Origin: Opisthorchis felineus
Lineage: Eukaryota; Platyhelminthes; Trematoda; Opisthorchiida; Opisthorchiidae
Assembly: GCA_004794785.1 (NCBI GenBank)
Contig: SJOL01006415.1
Location: 84,259-148,258 of the forward strand
Length of the DNA stretch: 64,000 nucleotides
Direction of reading: 5' to 3'
Part shown: positions 11,411 to 25,300 of the stretch, one piece after another
How the letters are laid out: every line of letters starts with the position of its first letter
Position numbering within the stretch: the first letter of the stretch is position 1
Made by a program: the position numbers and the translations under genes
Notes under the pieces: model-generated
Databases searched by the model: none
Seen by the model: only the letters and a program-made list of their open reading frames with translations
Told to the model about the DNA's origin: nothing

Positions 11411-12222
11411 ATGAGGGGAGAACTGGCCTCCATAAAGGCAGAACGCTCACACAAACCGGACTGTCGGGGGTGTCTTTTCAACAAACTTCGCAATATTATA
11501 CGGTCGGCTTGCCTTGAACGGCTAGCCACAATCGCACTTACAGAGACCTGGTTCATACCAGATGTCTCTGACGCGGGGATCTCGATAGATGGCCACTTGA
11601 TTTTCCGAGCTGACTGGAAACGTGTGAGGGATGGTGGGGTTGCCTTATACTTACATGCGGCCCTGTCCATCCCGATTGTCTTCTCCAACACCACTCCTGC
11701 ACCTTTATGTGATGCACTCTGGATTCAATTATCGATGCGTGGGACCGATTCTCTTCTCTTCAGCGTGGTCTACCGTTGCCTCTCGAGTCCATCGAAAGAT
11801 GACCAGTTCCTCATACAAATCATTGGGAAAGTATCCTCCAGCTACCACTTAACACATCACTTGCTTGTAGGCGATTTTACCACCCCAAAGGCCCCTAAGA
11901 GAGCCCCAGCGCATCTGTTCTAGTGGATATTTTGTACTGGCGCTGACCAAAGTCGTTCAACAGAACGCTTGGACTCAAAATGTTGTCGCAGGCCAACTAC
12001 AATCCCTGCTGGATTTGGTTATCACCAACCAAATGCACTCCGTTGATCAAGTGTCAATTGAAGCTTAGATGGGACATAGTGAGCACTGTGTGATGAAGGT
12101 TGATTTCATCATCCACTGGGCCAGTATTCCGGAAACACAGACGCGGATTCGAAAGTTCTGCCATGCGGACTTTCCAGCAGTTAGTAGCTCTCTTGAGCAA
12201 TTGAAATTAGGAGCAGCTTCGG
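11411..12222 (+). mobile_element. CR1-like LINE, apurinic endonuclease domain fragment
   Basis: Plus-strand frame with the endonuclease blocks of CR1/Jockey-type LINEs: TIALTETWFIPDVSDAGIS (catalytic Glu in TETW), HLIFRADWKRVRDGGVALYL (the RGGGVA-type block, here DGGVA), LWIQLSMRGTDSLLFSVVYR, and LLVGDFTTPKAP (family GDFNAP, so the key Asn is Thr here). After a stop at 11921 another frame continues with QSLLDLVITNQMHSVDQVS and, from 12069, MGHSEHCVMKVDF (family 'LGxSDHxxL', the catalytic SDH is SEH). Substitutions at catalytic positions and frame breaks make it inactive. Confidence 0.85.
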
Positions 12223-12335
12223 TGGAAGAGTTGTGCTTTCCTTCCCGCCGTGCTGTTGCCCGCCGCGTTCAGGTTGTAACCATCCGATCCTACAAGTTCA
12301 GAAACAAACCTATTAATAATAATAATATTAAGACC
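12223..12335 (+). repeat. CR1-like LINE 3' terminus joined to an endonuclease fragment
   Basis: Contains GTTCAGGTTGTAACCATCCG and an AACAAACCTATTAATAATAATAATATT-type end. This matches the minus-strand LINE tail at 5262-5380. It follows directly after endonuclease sequence, so the entire RT has been deleted between them. Confidence 0.7.
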
Positions 12336-12779
12336 TTCGTCCTGAAAATTCATTAGGCCGGCGCGATGTTAGTCCCAAATAACCAGCGTGCGGTCGGACG
12401 GACAAAATGCAACTTAAAAGGATTCGGCGTTTTCTGGAATAGAGGCTTCAACTATTTTTCTAAAAGATAACTTTGGGCGACACAGAAGACTAGCTGACGT
12501 TTCGTAAAATGCGGAACCGCCGTGAATCAGAACTCCGCAGTGGAACACATAAAAGCAAGCCCTGATACCAAACCTCGCACGGAAAAACAAAAATATGCTA
12601 GTTAAGTACATAAGACACCGCCGGAGAAATAAGCCAGCCGCCTTTTCCTCGAGGGACAGAAACGGGGAACCCACGAGTGACTAATTGGTAGTATCTGAAG
12701 CTTACAGGGAACACTATGCCGGTCTGCATTCTGCCCCAGCGACCACATCACATCCAATCTTGTCGAGACGAAACCACAA

Positions 12780-14410
12780 ATAGCCTCTAACCAACTTGGC
12801 CTTCAGGGTGGAAGACATTCGTTAACAACTGCGCAAGACAAGCCCCTTCAGCGCTTTGGGGACATTTGGTCCGTCCAATGATTCTGAAGGAAACGTTAAT
12901 CACACTCGCAAAGTATTTCTATCTGGTGCTTCCTCAGTTGCCCGATGAATGCAAAATTCCCTCTGCTTGGAAGGAAGCGATTGGCACACCAAACCACAAG
13001 ACTGGTGACCAACTATGGCCCGGCAACTATAGACCCATTGGCCTCACTAGCGTACCATTCATGATAATGGAGTGCATCCTGAACCGGGCCATCTTAAATC
13101 AACACACCAACAACTTGATATCCCCAGTGCAACACGGAGCCTTCCCAAACCTTTTCGCGTGACGAACATGCTCGTATTTATGGACAGCTTAACTCAAGGT
13201 AAGGACGAAGGACTCAAAACGGATGCCATATTTTTAGACTTTGCAAGGGCATTCGGTCGAACCCCACACGTCCCGCTGCTCCACAAACTTCAGTTGTATG
13301 GGATTCAGGGGGAAATTCCACGCTGGATTAAGGTGTTCTTGTCAGACAGAACCTTCCGAGTGAAAGTAGGCTCAAACTGCTCTCCTTTGGCGCTGGTCTC
13401 CATTGTAGTTCCTCAAGGCTCAGTTTTGGGACCACTTCTGATTCTGGTCTACCTCAACAACTTTCCAGCTGCTCCTTCAAGTCCTTGTCCACTTTTTGCG
13501 ATCGACTTGAAATCCTGGGGTTCAAATGCCGGTGCCCTCCGAATGGATGTAGACGCCGTCGTTGGACTGGCACCTTCCTCTGAATGACGAAAAGTGCGTC
13601 CATATGTCATTTGGAGGAGACTCATTGAACGCCTTTGTTGTGCATCGTGAGAATGGAACAGAAGACATCACGAGGATAGACGGCAAAAAGGATTTGGGCA
13701 TCTGACTTTCTTCAAACATGTCCTTCTCACTGCACCATGGGAAATCGGCTCGAAAGGCTTTTGCCATTCTACAGATGGTTTGGTGCACTTTCTCCCGTAT
13801 TACTCGCATGGACTTCCAAATACTCTATGGGGCCCACGTCGGACCGCTTCTTGAATACGCCAACCAAGTTGTCTACTCAGGACGCAAGAAAGACGTAACC
13901 CTCATTGAGCATGTCAACTGAGCTGGTACGACAATGGTTGCCAGCCTTATATCCTTTGATTATGGAACGCGTCTCGCGGTACTTCGCCCATTTCCCCTGA
14001 TGTATCGTTGCCTTCGAAGAGACATGATACTTATTTGCGTCCTGTTTGAACTAGGATTGGCCAACAGGTTTTTCACATTTCACCAAACTAACACACGGTG
14101 TTGGCGTGGTAGGAAGAATTTCGAGCTCATGGCACAGATATTTATTAGGTAGCAGTTTTTTCATTGCGGGTGGTTGGAGCGTGGAATAAAATTCCTTCGA
14201 CGGTTGTTCACAGTGCATCTTGAACCAAGTTTAAAATACTTTTAGACGCCTTTTTGTGTGAGCCCTGGTGTTGACAAGCTTACTGCTCCCGCGCTGAGAA
14301 CTCAAAGAGCAGTGCTACACAATCTTTTCGCTTGTGCCTTCCAGTTGAACAGATGCCCCTGAACGACAGGAACAAACTCGTCCTGAGAAGTTTGTAGCAG
14401 TCAGTGAATA
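12780..14410 (+). mobile_element. CR1-like LINE reverse transcriptase, degenerate
   Basis: Plus-strand RT of the same LINE family as at 1-1010. In order: VRPMILKETLITLAKYFYLV (12866), NYRPIGLTSVPFMIMECIL, LISPVQHGAFPNLF, LVFMDSLTQGKDEG with FLDFARAFGRTPHVPLLHKL, IPRWIKVFLSDRTFRVKV, VVPQGSVLGPLLILVYLNNF, then LFAIDLKSWGSN where the catalytic FADDLK has become FAIDLK. The tail continues as [20 protein letters not shown] (13808), [18 protein letters not shown] (14056) and a shifted NKLVLRSL end near 14390. Many frameshifts and the loss of one catalytic Asp show it is dead. The 12336-12780 stretch before it is not clearly LINE. Confidence 0.9.
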
Positions 14411-17400
14411 GCGGTGACTCGCCATCCACGTGTATTTTCGAGCGTTGCCAGCTCTGGTGAGTTCATCAAAAGTCTACTATATGTCTCAACAGAAGTAAGT
14501 TATGGGGTGCGTAACTCAGTAGAATGGGTTGTTAAACTGAATAAACGTACTAAAATTGCCAAATCGAATGCAAAAGTACGTAGACGGCTGTTCATTTAGA
14601 CTGTCTATCTGTCTTCTGGAACTTGTCTTGCACACCGCAACGGAAACTGTTTTTCTGTTATAAGAACAGGACAACGATCATATGTCAAACTGATGATGCA
14701 GATCATTTGCGATTTCCCTCGTCTGTATCAGATAATTCGCAGGATACCCTTGCTCCGTGAAATCCATGACATTCTGCTTCAGACTGACCTTGATTTCGTT
14801 TATCTCCACCATTCATTATATTAATAGGCCAGGCGGTTTTATGAACAGCACCTTGAATTCCGCTTCCGTTGTCATTTCGGACCCGTTAGTCAATATATTG
14901 CGTATGTTTTTAAACGTTTTCCGACTGTTTTGGGTACATTCCAACGAAATGCACGTGGAAATGGGGGTGTAACTCACTATAGATGTGCCGAAGTGCTTTT
15001 ATTATTGGTGCGTTTATAATATCAAATATAAGAGTTTAATGAGAGGGCGTGTTTATGTAAGAACTTCTCAGGCACATACAGTGGCCTTCTTTGTACGGAA
15101 TCGGTGCCATCGGGTCCTGATTAGAAAGTGATTTTTGTGAACTCGGAAGCCGGCATTGTTTTTGGATAAATTTAACCTCGTTAGTACCGGTGCAGATATT
15201 TCCGCAGAAGATCTGCATCCGGGTGCCGAGTTTCTCGTACCCAATCCCTGCGTTTCCGCACATGGGCGCAGACTTGCTGCGGAAATAGCGTATAAGTTCC
15301 ACAACCGAATATTCGGTTTTAGCATAGGCTAAAAATTCCGAACTCAGTCCCTGCATTTCTGCACCCAGTTCATACTTAGCGAGAATCATCCTGTGCGCAG
15401 ATGTAGCACATTGAAAGCGTTTCATTGCTTCTGTAGTAGGATTTTGGTATTATCTAGCCAGTATGCTCCCGTGCCGCGCCGAAATAACTATAGTTGATAT
15501 ATCTCTCCACAGGATATTAATTGATCAGATAGAAATAAGTGGTTCGAATTTCAAACATTCCCTCAAAAGAAACATAAATTTTTACAGGATAGATGTTAGT
15601 CGGCTCTGCCTGGCAGCCCCCTGCAACCGTTTTCGACTACCTTGTCGTTCGTTTTCCTGCCGAAGGTGAACGTTTCCCTTTAGCTGTCTAACCTTTGTAG
15701 CAGGAAACCTGCCCTTTGTCCCTTCTCTAATAGAAATAATTAAACTGTTTTACTGTCTCAAGCACGTCCAACCGTTTGTTCGCATTTGGAGAGCATCGAA
15801 TAATGATTAAATACTTACAAGACTATGTGTCTGTGTGGTCGAACAGAAGGCACTTCTCCATTTATTTCTCGTCACTCCAGAATTACGACGATTTTCGGGG
15901 CCAACGTGCACGAGGATGTTCGTTCCATACTTTCAAATATCGGTGGCACTCAACATGGGTCACTTTTACAGCTTTGCGAAAGCACTTAGTCGACTCAGAG
16001 CAACGCTTACCAAGTGTGCATAAAGGGGTCTATCTCGGAGGACTTCCTCAAACCTGACCAATTCGTTGCGACGAAAATGAAAGGAGGGGCCCTTTGTTGG
16101 GTTCCGAACTATTTACTAGAACCAAGGTATCTAGCTTCATAAGCAGCTTCTGCAGCAGTGAGCAATTTTCACCTTAATTTTCTACAGTTTCTAAGTTGAA
16201 ACAAGTTTTAATCAACCCAGTGAAAATGAGATCGGCCAAGTCATGTGATATTGTTTTGGTCTTGAAAGTTTGGGAGCTCGTTCTAGAAAGAAAAGTAGAC
16301 AGCATGCGAAGCAAACCTCAAAAGCAATATGGAGTTACGCGGTTTCGGATAACCCACTGCGTGTGTGGAGCTCCCGGAAGAACTTAGATGCCAGTAAGCC
16401 ACTTCAACTTAAGTTTTACATATCACTGGGGTATCCATCGCTCAAAGTTCACAACCCCTCGGCGTTTGTAAGGAAAGTCTACGGTAATAGCCGTTCGATG
16501 GTCTTTGATTGCATCATTCAGTAGATTCCAGAAATCCACAGGGAGCCTCTCATTGTATCCAAATGGTACAGTTTGGAGTGAACTGGCGAATCTTTGCACC
16601 AGCTCAAGACACAAACTATGCATGTCGGTGGTAAACCTTCAGCCATGAGTAAAATCAGTTTCCCTACCGGACGGAAGCCTAGGTGGTGCTTTTCTTGCTT
16701 TTGAGGGTGTAAATCCAAGTTATTTTGTGAAAGAGCTGTCAAGGAGAGATACGATGTTCGTTTGCTGAATTGTACACCTTGTGCGTACAATAATCATGGG
16801 TATAATGTACCATGTGCCCCTTCACTTGCTTTAGGCCTGATCAGGACTGTCGCAGATGTATAAAATACAAACTGTTGTAGCGTGGTGAAATACGGTGACT
16901 CCGTTTACCAAGACGTCTTTTAACTCGGTTACTACGTTGGACGTAAACTGATAAGCATCACTTGGCTTTCTGTTACCACAATTTCTGACACCAACAAAAG
17001 GGTGACTAATGAAAGAGGAGATTATGCGGCATAGGACGCAGGTCATTGTACGGTCACATTCGATTAAAGTTTACTAGAGTGTCCATATTTGCTACTTTAT
17101 CATGGGTTTTCTGGAGCTGCCGCGGCAAACCTGCTCTGAATCTATGTTGACTGTACGTCCCATTAGCCTTCTGACGCACGCAGCACCAGCGAGTCTTTAA
17201 AACGGTGCATGTGTCTTTTGGAAGGGACAGAAAAAGTTATCTAAGGTCATCCAACAGAAGGGCTTAAACCGATAGTGGGCGCAGGTTCTTAAGCACCCGA
17301 TGTACAGTTTTTAAAATATTACGGGGCGGCCGTGGATGGTTCAAAAAGGGAACTGCTGACAAGCAGTGTAAGTGTAAACAGGAAAAACCGATTTGTCCCT

Positions 17401-20030
17401 TAAATGAACTTGCATAGGGCTCTGTCTTGTAGCAAAATGAGGTCTTGTTCGAAATAGAGACAGCTTTTTCCTGGGGCTAATGTAGCCAATGGTTTTCTGT
17501 TTTTAAACTGTCAATGACAAAGTTCAATGAAACCGGAGGCGGTTATCAGCGCTATAATGTATGGATCAGTATAGCCCCTGGGCGAGTAAACTTGAGTCAA
17601 TCTGAAACCCGCCTCCTGGTTACTACTAGGGGCTCTTTCGAGTGCATTGTGGACGAATTCATTTGTTTGGAAACGACAACAACCAGCTCCTGCAACTGCT
17701 GGGAGAAATTTTATGTAAACGGTTGTCCTTAACAAGCTTTTGTATGCTAAACGGATACATTTTGGACGTGACAGCTATACACTTAAAGGGTGTTACAGCT
17801 TAACGATTATTATTATTACACTTTGGGCTCATCGACTACAAACTGAAAAATGAAGCAGTTCGTGCCTAACGTTTGCACACGTAAACACAGTAAGCGTGAT
17901 GCACTTCATAGTACAACAGAACTACTGTCCGGGGTACACGGCAGGCACGTTGAACACAGTTTCACACCGATATTGGCAAAAGAGACTAAAATAAATCGGT
18001 CAGTTGATTTCATTCTGTAGGTATCTGGAACTGTGGAGCATTTTGCTTTTCCATTACTAGGAGACAAATAAAGAACCTCTGAGGCCTCCTAAATGTTTGT
18101 ATTCCTCTTGAATTAAAAGCTTTCTAGCAATGCAGGACGTTTTGCACAAAGTCTGCGCAGGTTTTGTACAGATTTTGCACTCGGGCACGGACGCTCGCTA
18201 ACTGAGAATGGCCATCTCCAAAATATCAAGAGTCCCAGCGATTACAATCCAATCCTCTGATATCAGTAGTTCTCAGGATTCTGAGGTGAATAGGCCGAGG
18301 ACCGTTGAATTCGATTCTGTGTAATGCTTAGCAAGGCTACACACGTGTTCATGATTAGAAGGTTGTGCACTACAGACCTGTCGGTGACTCGAGGTGGATA
18401 GTGAGAAATATAAAACTTGTGCATAGCATTCGTCGACTTCAGCATAGCTTTCACCTTGACAGATTACACCTGGATTACGCTTGGAGTCAAAGCGTAAGAA
18501 CCATCCGAGCCAAAAAGAAGGCTAGAGGATCACCGCCGGAGGCCAGTGAAAGTAATATTTAATTTAGCAGAGGAGGGTCTTACAAGGTTACAGACTCCGA
18601 AGTGGAAACTGGGTCCTCCGTCCAACCTAGCGCCAAAGGACCTTGAGAGACAGCAAAACACAGTGAGGATTCTGAATGATAAGCCAAATTGTGGAGAGAT
18701 AACACCTTATTCTGGATTTCAGTGTAATAAGGGAGAGGCTCGCACATGGACGAACCATACTGGCGACCCAGGAATACAATAACCCTGATCAAGTGTGCAT
18801 ACGTTAGTGTGGGTAGTTTGACTTGAAAAATAAATGGGTTGAAGTTTGGGGTCACCAGTTTCTGCCGAGGTTTCCTACCTGAGACTGCCGATTGAGAAGT
18901 GATGCTACTAGGCCACCAGTGGTGCTATTCTAATTGAACTTACGGGCGGCGAAAGAGCGTGATCCCACGCGAAAATGTAATATTGAGCAAGCACAAACTA
19001 CAAGTACATCGGAACCCGACGGTTACTCTAAGATTTTTATCTTTTGCGATCCCTAGGACCGGCCAGTTCGCTTGTGAGTTTCTTGTGCAAGGGTTTTACT
19101 AGTTGCGGCACGAAATGGATTGGGAGTTTCAAGATTCGACCCAGATTCCTCAGTATTTCATGATAAGCCACTTTATTTTGCCAGGCATAGACTGGATCAA
19201 GTCACTGGATACTCAAAGCATCAACACCATTGAGATTCTGTTCTTCTTAAGGATAAAAGTCTGTCTAGTGGTTTAGCACAAATACAGGCTGACTCAAAAC
19301 TTTCCGGGGTAGCAGGGATCCCGCCTAAACCCACTTTTCACTGAGGCTAATGATAGTTCACAGTAACTCCACTATCAGGGGCCCCTGAATCTAGTGCTTC
19401 CCTTATACTGGCAATCTGCTTGAAGCTATCTGGGGGTCTTAGAAAGATGCAGACATTATTACCATACTTATGGGAGAATAACTTTAAGGCAATGCTGGAT
19501 GTTGCCACACGGATGTCTTGGGATTCAGCAAAGGGAGGGGATTTTAACATTTCTATGAACTAGTTCCAAGCAAACCTGCATACGTTACACCAACTGCCGT
19601 TTGAGGTACACAGGGGCGGGTATGGCATTGAAATCCTGAGTATGTGCAGAATATAGGTTAGGGAATGTGTGCAAAACAGATGGAAGCCGAAAGAGTGAGC
19701 AACTTAGAGTGTTAGTTGCTAGAGAAATATAGACAGAGAACTTGAAAATTATTTCTTGTTTACGGTGCAAGAATCACCCACACCGGGTTTTACATACCTC
19801 AGCAAAAGGCTTGGGAAGGCCGACGAATTATCGTGACTAAGGAAAGAAGCCGGCCACACTTTGGTCCCTTGTAACAGCCGCACTTGCTTGTTTGCAATAA
19901 AGCTGTTGTGTTCCTTGTTGGTGAGTCTTTTTCGGCACTAAGGCACTAAAGCGGGGACAGCAGTAAGATATAACAGTTTCATTCGTTGGTACTGTACTAA
20001 CTAGAGAGCATTTGACCGCAGTTCTTGCCA
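14411..20030. other. Long noncoding stretch
   Basis: I see no exon supported by splice sites or motifs. At 15040-15430 the sequence has loosely repeated C-rich phrases (for example CCCTGCGTTTCCGCAC at about 15246 and CCCTGCATTTCTGCAC at about 15348). At 17790-17820 the string GGGTGTTACAGC followed by ATTATTATTATTAC matches the 3' end of the SINE at 28857-29040, so a SINE or LINE tail remnant is there. Nothing else could be named. Confidence 0.4.
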
Positions 20031-20039
20031 TGATCTTTG

Positions 20040-20845
20040 GTCAGTCAGTAGACGAAGCCATCATACCGGCGGCGTGAAAATGGGTCACCATTAGTTCATT
20101 CTACGAGGGTGGCAAATAACGTCATCCAACCTGTTATCAGTCAATCAGCCTGGTGCTGATGCTTAAGAAGGCGACCAAAAGAAGGGTAAAGAAACTTCAG
20201 AGAAAAAACGCCTTGCAAAAGTCGTAGTATGGCTTACAAAGTATGACTTTGTGGTGAGCTAATTCTGTGTTACGAAACCTGGGAAACATCAGTTGATAAA
20301 AATAACAAGGTAAGTGCAGCCTGCTTGAACTCCAGTAAAGTGTTCGGTAGAGTGCGGCATAACGCCCTCTGCGTTCCACCACGAAAATAATTTCCTACCA
20401 CGTGTAATATGTTGGATACCCAGGTTCATGGGATGTCGTTAAAACACGGCTAAATCAAACGGATAGCTTTCTAGACGATCACCAGCGGAAAGCTGAGTGC
20501 TTCACTAATTGTTGCTTGGTACTGAAATGTTTACCATTTGCGCAGACATCCTGGAGTAAAGAAACCTGATTTTTAAGGATGGTGTGAACGTATACTCCGC
20601 TATGGCAACGCGCAAAGGCTACAGGATGCTATGAACCCTGCGATGCTTTATTGCAAATCAAGCTGGAGAGACTGTGTCAAAAATTCTGAACAGGTTTATC
20701 CGGCTTGTTATGGAGAGCGGTATGCCGGCTTATTTTTCGTGTACAAAAGGCGAAAAGAGGCAACTAGAACAAAGCGGAGGTCGAACACGAGAGCCTTTAA
20801 TATAAATGAGACAACTACTAAAATCGCACTCTGGCTTTAACATCC
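20040..20845 (+). mobile_element. Highly decayed LINE reverse transcriptase relic
   Basis: Pieces of a non-LTR RT in shifting plus-strand frames: PAAWKWVTISSFYEGGK at about 20070-20120 (family 'P..W......PI.K.GK'), SISLVLMLKKATKRRVKKL (family 'RPISL......K..E.....'), LNSSKVFGRVRHNALC at about 20324-20372 (family LDFSKAFDRVPHNALL; the catalytic Asp is Asn), and NVYSAMATRKGY (family ADDVKLYSAI) near 20590-20620, followed by NTRAFNINETTTKIALW at about 20785-20835. It differs from the CR1-like copies in this window, so it is another LINE family or a much older copy. Confidence 0.55.
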
Positions 20846-20849
20846 CCTC

Positions 20850-22080
20850 TGATAGAATTAGCGGTGACATGTGTGGACTATATTTACAAGAGGATTGTCA
20901 AGAACGTCAGCGCAGTAAGTGATTAGCTATATTGGGAAAGACAGGTTGCAAAGAGAAAAGCTGACAGCTGACTGACTGTATTTCCTGTTTCAATAATTCC
21001 AACTGTTGTTGTTTCTCCTTCTGCTATGCGTATTCTACTCTTTGTGTTAAAATCAACCTAACCTCCTATAACTGTCCTGGTCTTGTCATCGTTTTGAAAA
21101 ATGTCTGTGAAACGAAGGTAGTTTTTTGACAAAACAAATGCAGCTAGGCCAGCCGGCTCATGGTGGGTTATTAGCTCATCCAACTCAAGTGGACACCTCC
21201 AAAGTACATGTTGATATCCGCTGCTCTGGTAAATATGTGTTCATTAGATCGGAGCAGTGCCTTGAGTCGTCCGATGATCAATAGATGAAAAGGTTTGCCT
21301 CCTTCCCGTATGGAAGCGCAAACTGGACATTGAAGCACCTTAATATAAAACTTTTTCTTGATTAGCCGAGGCCGTTTAGCCTCCAGGAAACTCTATGCCG
21401 GCTTTCCTCATTCAGAAGGTAGGCTCATTAAAAATCAGACATTTAGAACTAACGCAACAGTTCGGAATCTTCACTTTGGTTGCACCAAAGTACATAAATG
21501 TCCCAATCAGACAACCGACCAAGGATTATCTTCCGCACATTAGACTGGGTGTAGCTGAGCAGCTCGTCTTCAAAATGGACACTTCTTGTAGCTCATCAGT
21601 TGATTGCTAGAAGCGAATGTTCGACTCTTTTGATCAACAATTGGGTTCTATTCTGTGTAGTCTTCTACGTAATCTTTCAGCAAATGACAGTTTTGATGCG
21701 GATTAAACAGTTCTTTATTCGGATACCCCTGGTCAGGTTCTGAGGTGAAGTGTGACGTTTAGTAGTACGGTACTAATGGAAGTTCTAATGTGATTATGAG
21801 GCACATGTTGGTGACCAGTGTCATTTGTCTATGGAACTGCGTTACCCAAATTGTGCTCAACCATGCTCCTGGTGAGTTGAGAGTGAAAGCTCCGGCATTT
21901 TAATTAGTTCATCAACTTCTTATAATTTTCAGGTAAGTCAGTGACATATGGGTTGTCTAGGCAAGAAGATATTCCAACAAGTATCTATAGAAACGAATTG
22001 CGAGGACATTGTGACCCGTATAATCATTAGCCAGTTCAACTGTGACTTTTTAACTTACGGAGTGCAGCAGCGAGTAAAAA
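20850..22080. other. Noncoding stretch
   Basis: No supported feature. Open frames are short and without motif. Confidence 0.4.
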
Positions 22081-22084
22081 GACA

Positions 22085-22300
22085 TTTTTCATTAACCAAA
22101 GCTCATGGTAAAGCCCAATCCACTCGGCGGCTATCAGCTATATTGTTTTGCAATGTCGCTGAATATAGGCAGCTCGGTTGTGATGCTTGGTTTGTGGTCT
22201 GTAAGTCGATCTTGGCAGTTGGATTGAAAAATTTCATCACTAATTGAGGTGAATTCATCAGTGTGGGTTAAACGCGGCTGACCTACTAAACTGACTGTGA
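22085..22300 (+). repeat. Dispersed repeat B, copy at 22 kb
   Basis: The segment around 22150-22230 (CGCTGAATATAGGCAGCTCG ... GATCTTGGCAGTTGGATTG) is matched at about 61580-61640 (TGCGGAATATAGACACCTCG ... AGCTTGGCAGGCGGATTG), roughly 70% identity by eye over some 80 bases and in the same orientation. No coding motif was recognised. Confidence 0.5.
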
Positions 22301-25300
22301 AACACTTACAATTCAACTGTCAAGGTCATCTTACGGAACAACAAGCAAGCAGATACGCTGTTTAATTACTTTATGTCTCTACTAGCCTACTTACCATGAA
22401 CTATCAAAAAATAGAACCACACTAAAACTTTCAAAGTTTTTTTTGGAAAACAGTCTGGATGACAGCCTCTTCCTTCAAGACACTGGAATACATACTCCAA
22501 GCAAGTCACCAAATGTAAACTGAACATCAATCCAAAGCATTTTTCTTCCCACAAGCAACCCAGAGAAACTAGTGCTGACTAGATAACGGAAAAATCAGCA
22601 CAGATTTTGTTTGTCTGATTTTAAATAAGGGAACAAAACTTCACAAAGTCGTTCATCCAAATGACAGTCACCCTAGATATTTTCCTACGGCAGCTTTTTT
22701 ATCGAAGGGGACAAGATATTTGAGGGGAAGGAATAGGATGGCGGTCGGTGGCGTAGATGCATTTACTCGTGTGGTTATTTCCTAACGAGTTAGAACGTCT
22801 GCTTTGTTTAGCAAAACGACTATTTGTATCGTAGCACCTACCCAGTTAGCCATTAATGGATCGCCGCGTCTGACAAACTTTGCCTGTTTTCTCGGTGTGG
22901 ACCTAGTGATCACAGATCTTAAATGTAGAATAACGAACAGAGAGTCTGAGAATCGATTTCTAGTGTAAGTGCTCAGTTAATAAAATACACCTATTTGTGC
23001 ATACTTTCGTGTGGTCTGGTTATTATTGGGCAAACATTATTACGAAGGTTGATTACCCATGCTAGACTTAGATAAGCCTTTTACGGTTACACTGTGTGTC
23101 ATTTAGATGAGGAGGAGCGAAAGCTGATTATACTTGAAGTTCACCGGTCAAATACAATCACAGAAAACGCCTGAGCTAAAATACACGTTGAGAATGCACT
23201 GAGTCTTTTGTTTGGGCAAACAGTCATGTGAACACCTTCCAAAACTGTAGACTCAGGCTAAAACTTGCCTACTGCATTTGTAAAACCCTATTTGGTGAAT
23301 CAGTTTTTCGGTGTGATCAAAATACCTCCTGTAAAAGTCGAAACATACTTCAGATTGTCCGGCAACGCTGGTATCCACTTAGCTTATTTAAACATACCTT
23401 AATTTTCTATGTTTATTGTGTTTACTGTTACTTTGCCTGTACTTCCAAGTTAGGCTGCTACAGAACAGATCGACATAAAGTCCACACTCAGAATGGTTGC
23501 TCTCAGATGGATAGCATACGTTTGAGGGCAAATGCTTCATGCGGTCTTCAGAAGGATGACCTTACTACAGATGAAACTATGCTAAGGGGCACGACCTTTG
23601 CTGCCCGTGTCGTGCACACAAAATCAGAGAACAGAGGAGCCAAAAACGCACAGCAGAGTCGATACCGAGCTGGACAGTTCCAGAACCATTGATTAAGTTT
23701 AATGACACTTCTTAATTTCAGTGGCTGTAACTATCAGGACAGCGATACCAAAGTTAGGAAAGATTCGTCGAAGTGGTTGAAAACGAGGAAGTTCATGAGT
23801 ATCATCTATGGAGTGGGGAAATGGCTGCTGTCGCTGTCTGCTACCCAATAAATTGCCCTGAAACTGTACGGTTTACTTGTACGAATCGGTAAATTCGCGG
23901 CCAGGTGTGCCGTTTCTCCATCTCAAACTAATGTGATGCAGATGTTAGACCAAATTAGGTAAAATCATAAGTGCTCGAAGTTTTTTTTTCTCATGCACTG
24001 AAGCTCATGGCACGCATTCATCAGTGCGGGACTACTTACGGATATTTTCAGGATATTTTCACCCAATAGGGTGTTTTGTGAATAGCACGTTGAAGTTATT
24101 CCTAAGCGGTTGACATGACAACATGTCAACACAACAGTCAGCTGATTATCAAAGCTCTCTTCAATATTTGGATGTGGATTATTTTAAATGTTTAGAAGTA
24201 CACATGAATTCATACCCCTCAAGCTATCGCCAATAAACCTCGTGACAAAATCATAGATTCAGCCTTGCTTTCCATCTTATCTCCATTTCTAGTGAATGGG
24301 ACCGAATAATTTTGGGTCAGCAACCGAAGGATTCAGTGAAAAATCCTTAATTTACAGGAAGATCATTTTGATCAGCTGCTTTAAAATACTTTGAAAAATG
24401 GAAAACAGACTTAACGAGGCTGTGTAGAACACCTTCGTGGAGTTGCCTCGTCGAGAGGGAAAAATAATCGCAGCTACGTGTCTGGCTGTCACGCAATCCA
24501 GAATAAGCACGAAGGCTGAGGTACCGCAAGCATAGAGTAAAGTAATCAAGAGAGGTATTTCTGTGTTAGCGATTCTTGGCTATTTTGCCTCAGAACTTTA
24601 AAAGATCACTGTTGGGGCTTGGATGAGTGCCTGATTGCTTGTTCTAAAACACCGTAATAAATGCCAGAATCATTATACGCTCCCTGTACTAGTGCAGTCC
24701 ACGCGGTCTCAAACATGTGCAGACTAAGAATACCACGTGGCCAGTCCAAAACCCTTTAGGAGATGGAACGGGCTACAGCCCTTGATGCTATGAGAAAGAC
24801 TAATCACTCTGTTGTCTTAGTAATTGATGCCACTCTGCTGTATACTCATGACAGTGAGTGTTATTTTTACTCAATTTAGCATCCGGATGTAGCAATCAGA
24901 ATTATATCAACCCTCTAGCAGTCTCAGACCACACATTTCTTTAGCTGACAACGCCCCCAACTCAAATGCTAGCGGATCAAATTAAACGAGGCCATGCTTG
25001 TTATCGGCAAGTCTCCAGTCTGGCACAAAAAGGCACAATCATCAACACACTTGCGTTGTGTGAGCTCACATAGTCTCATTTTCATTGTACTGTATCCTGA
25101 ACTGAATTTTATGAAACTCAAGGTCAGAGCTAGGCCTAAGCCTTATAAGCGTGGAAAATAACTCCCATTTCAAGGGACAAAACACGCTGGAGTACTACAG
25201 ATAGCCTTACTCAAGAACTGCTGGTTTGGAATGTCTTCCCATCCGAAAAACGAGCAAGTTGGCAATACTGAGTGGTTAATGAAAATGATGCTTTCTACAT

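Noticed and set aside
15036..15425. Minus-strand frame with loosely repeated C-rich phrases, considered as a tandem-repeat protein
   Set aside because: The repeat units are too irregular to align and no splice sites or start support a gene.
23228..23692. 154-codon plus-strand frame
   Set aside because: Starts with GTG, no motif, and such lengths occur by chance in 64 kb read in six frames.
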